Source of the DNA: Clostridiales bacterium
GTDB lineage: Bacteria > Bacillota > Clostridia > Christensenellales > Aristaeellaceae
Length of the DNA: 64,000 bases
Direction of reading: 5' to 3'
NCBI GenBank assembly: GCA_004556395.1
Contig: SFHK01000013.1
Span: 84,516 to 148,515, forward strand
A program made the position numbers and the translations under genes. This document shows positions 63,372 through 64,000 of the stretch, one piece after another. Positions within the stretch are counted from its first letter, which is position 1. Every line of letters begins with the position of its first letter. The notes below the pieces were generated by a model. It made no database searches. It was given only the letters and a program-made list of their open reading frames with translations, and was not told where the DNA came from.

Positions 63372-63400
63372 TTGACATCGAACATATGTTCTGTTATAAT
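63372..63400 (+). promoter_or_regulatory. consensus promoter containing a LexA box
   Basis: TTGACA (63372-63377), 17 bp, TATAAT (63395-63400): a perfect sigma-A promoter. The spacer carries CGAACATATGTTCT at 63379-63392, 13 of 14 matches to the Gram-positive LexA (DinR) operator CGAACNNNNGTTCG. Binding would block RNA polymerase until LexA is cleaved after DNA damage. Confidence 0.82.
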
Positions 63401-63432
63401 GCAGACACAGACGAACGAAGGAGAGCTTGACG

Positions 63433-63642
63433 ATGAATTACAGAAATCAGCGGAAGAGAAATTATGTCGTGAAGAATCGCAGGATGGACAGCCTGTACAA
63501 GCTGATGGCGCTTTTGTTTCTTGTGTGCACGGTGCTTCTGAGCGCGAAGCTGACGGCAGGCGTGTCCGGGCAGGCATTGAAAAACGCCGTATTGCAGCGC
63601 CCGTCCGTGTATGTGGGGCTTCGCCTGAATGGGCAGATGTGA
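63433..63642 (+). CDS. LexA-controlled small membrane protein
   Basis: 69 residues. A very basic cytoplasmic N-terminus (NYRNQRKRNYVVKNRRM) is followed by one membrane helix (about 21-38, LYKLMALLFLVCTVLLSA) and a 30-residue outer tail (LTAGVSGQALKNAV, ending RLNGQM). There is no LysM domain, so it is not a plain YneA, but topology and SOS control resemble the small SOS-induced division inhibitors (YneA, SidA). AAGGAGAG lies 7 nt before the ATG at 63433. A strong terminator follows directly, so it is a single-gene unit. Function is inference; the gene itself is well supported by promoter, ribosome site and terminator. Confidence 0.78.
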   Translation: MNYRNQRKRNYVVKNRRMDSLYKLMALLFLVCTVLLSAKLTAGVSGQALKNAVLQRPSVYVGLRLNGQM

Positions 63643-63655
63643 TAGAATAAAATCG

Positions 63656-63694
63656 GGCTGTGAAAGAACGTGAATCGTTCTTTTGCAGCCTTTT
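63656..63694 (+). terminator. terminator of the LexA-controlled gene
   Basis: A 15-bp stem with two wobble pairs (63656-63670 with 63676-63690) and a TGAAT loop, then TTTT. Confidence 0.85.
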
Positions 63695-63746
63695 CCGATT
63701 GCGGAATGCTTGAACCGCCGCGAGCGGCCAATTTACATTGAGCCGC

Positions 63747-63775
63747 TTGACCGCCGCTTCTCAGGCGGATATACT
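63747..63775 (+). promoter_or_regulatory. promoter of the terminal secreted-protein gene, with nested dyads
   Basis: TTGACC (63747-63752), 17 bp, TATACT (63770-63775). CCGCC/GGCGG (63751-63755, 63764-63768) and ATTTACAT/ATGTAAAT (63731-63738, 63781-63788) are inverted repeats sharing one centre at 63759.5, so the promoter lies inside a symmetric operator-like array. Confidence 0.5.
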
Positions 63776-63817
63776 TCGTTATGTAAATAGTGGCAATGGA
63801 GATGGGAGGGTTCAAGG

Positions 63818-64000
63818 ATGAAATGCGGACACGGTATGAAACTTGCGGTCAGTCTTGCGATATGCGCCATTCTGTCCTTCTTCGCTATTTCGTCGCTTGC
63901 AAGCGAGGATGGTGTGATAAGCACCCGCTACAGAGGCGATTCGTATGCGTGGACGTCTGATAAAATATACGTTTCCCATGGATATTTTACGGATGACGAC
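63818..64000 (+). CDS. secreted protein, N-terminal fragment
   Basis: Only the first 61 residues are in the window. Residues 7-27 (MKLAVSLAICAILSFFAISS) form a signal peptide with a likely cut after SLA; the mature part starts SEDGVISTRYRGDSYAWTSD. GGGAGGG lies 7 nt before the ATG at 63818. The family cannot be told from this fragment. Confidence 0.7.
   Translation, partial: MKCGHGMKLAVSLAICAILSFFAISSLASEDGVISTRYRGDSYAWTSDKIYVSHGYFTDDD

Overview
The window looks like the chromosome of a GC-rich, anaerobic, spore-forming Firmicute of class Clostridia. The evidence is a sporulation gene set (a SpoVK/CbbX-type ATPase, SpoIVA, SpoVT, SpoIIAA-SpoIIAB-SigmaF), the ctsR-mcsA-mcsB-clpC operon, an rqcP/yabO gene beside HU and a MazG/YabN protein, luxS-mtnN, an anaerobic sulfatase maturase and DUF3793. 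A gut or rumen lineage such as Christensenellales would fit, but that is inference. I see no plasmid, phage, insertion sequence or CRISPR signature.

Layout. 1-5.6 kb: end of an MFS transporter, purine nucleoside phosphorylase, an AAA+ ATPase overlapping a CBS protein, a membrane protease-like protein and pgi. 5.6-9.9 kb: an acetyltransferase, a small operon (DUF3793 protein, flavodoxin, 29-residue peptide) behind a promoter with two operator-like dyads, an SGNH esterase and a split ThrE exporter. 9.9-13.5 kb (minus strand): a three-gene overlapping operon of class B sortase, membrane protein with a possible GrpE-like wing, and membrane Hsp70. Then spoIVA. 15.2-28.1 kb: a catabolic island with a sulfatase maturase, a TIM-barrel isomerase, three Gfo/Idh/MocA oxidoreductases, two sulfatase-family enzymes (one with Thr where the formylglycine Cys should be), an AraC regulator, a sugar ABC transporter without its own ATPase, and a DMT transporter. 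28.2-28.6 kb: five tRNAs (Val, Asp, Phe, Gly, Cys). 28.7-30.4 kb: a small accessory patch with two poorly known genes and a 5'-truncated NADAR gene.

30.5-64 kb is mainly conserved core: GH4 glycosidase, ribokinase, spoVT-mazG-hup-rqcP-ispDF-luxS-mtnN, ctsR-mcsA-mcsB-clpC, a bifunctional penicillin-binding protein, a short FtsH-type protease, spoIIAA-spoIIAB-sigF, lysA, two TIGR039xx-type proteins with rng, miaB and a YlbF-family gene, then mutS-mutL-miaA. The window closes with a methionine gamma-lyase-like enzyme, a YdcZ-type transporter, a 69-residue membrane protein under a consensus promoter containing a near-perfect LexA box, and the start of a secreted protein.

The signals most worth following are the LexA-controlled small membrane protein, the sortase/Hsp70 operon, the sulfatase/oxidoreductase island, the paired operators ahead of the flavodoxin operon, the in-frame 39-bp repeats in mutL, and hairpins placed directly over the start regions of spoIIAA and the YdcZ gene.
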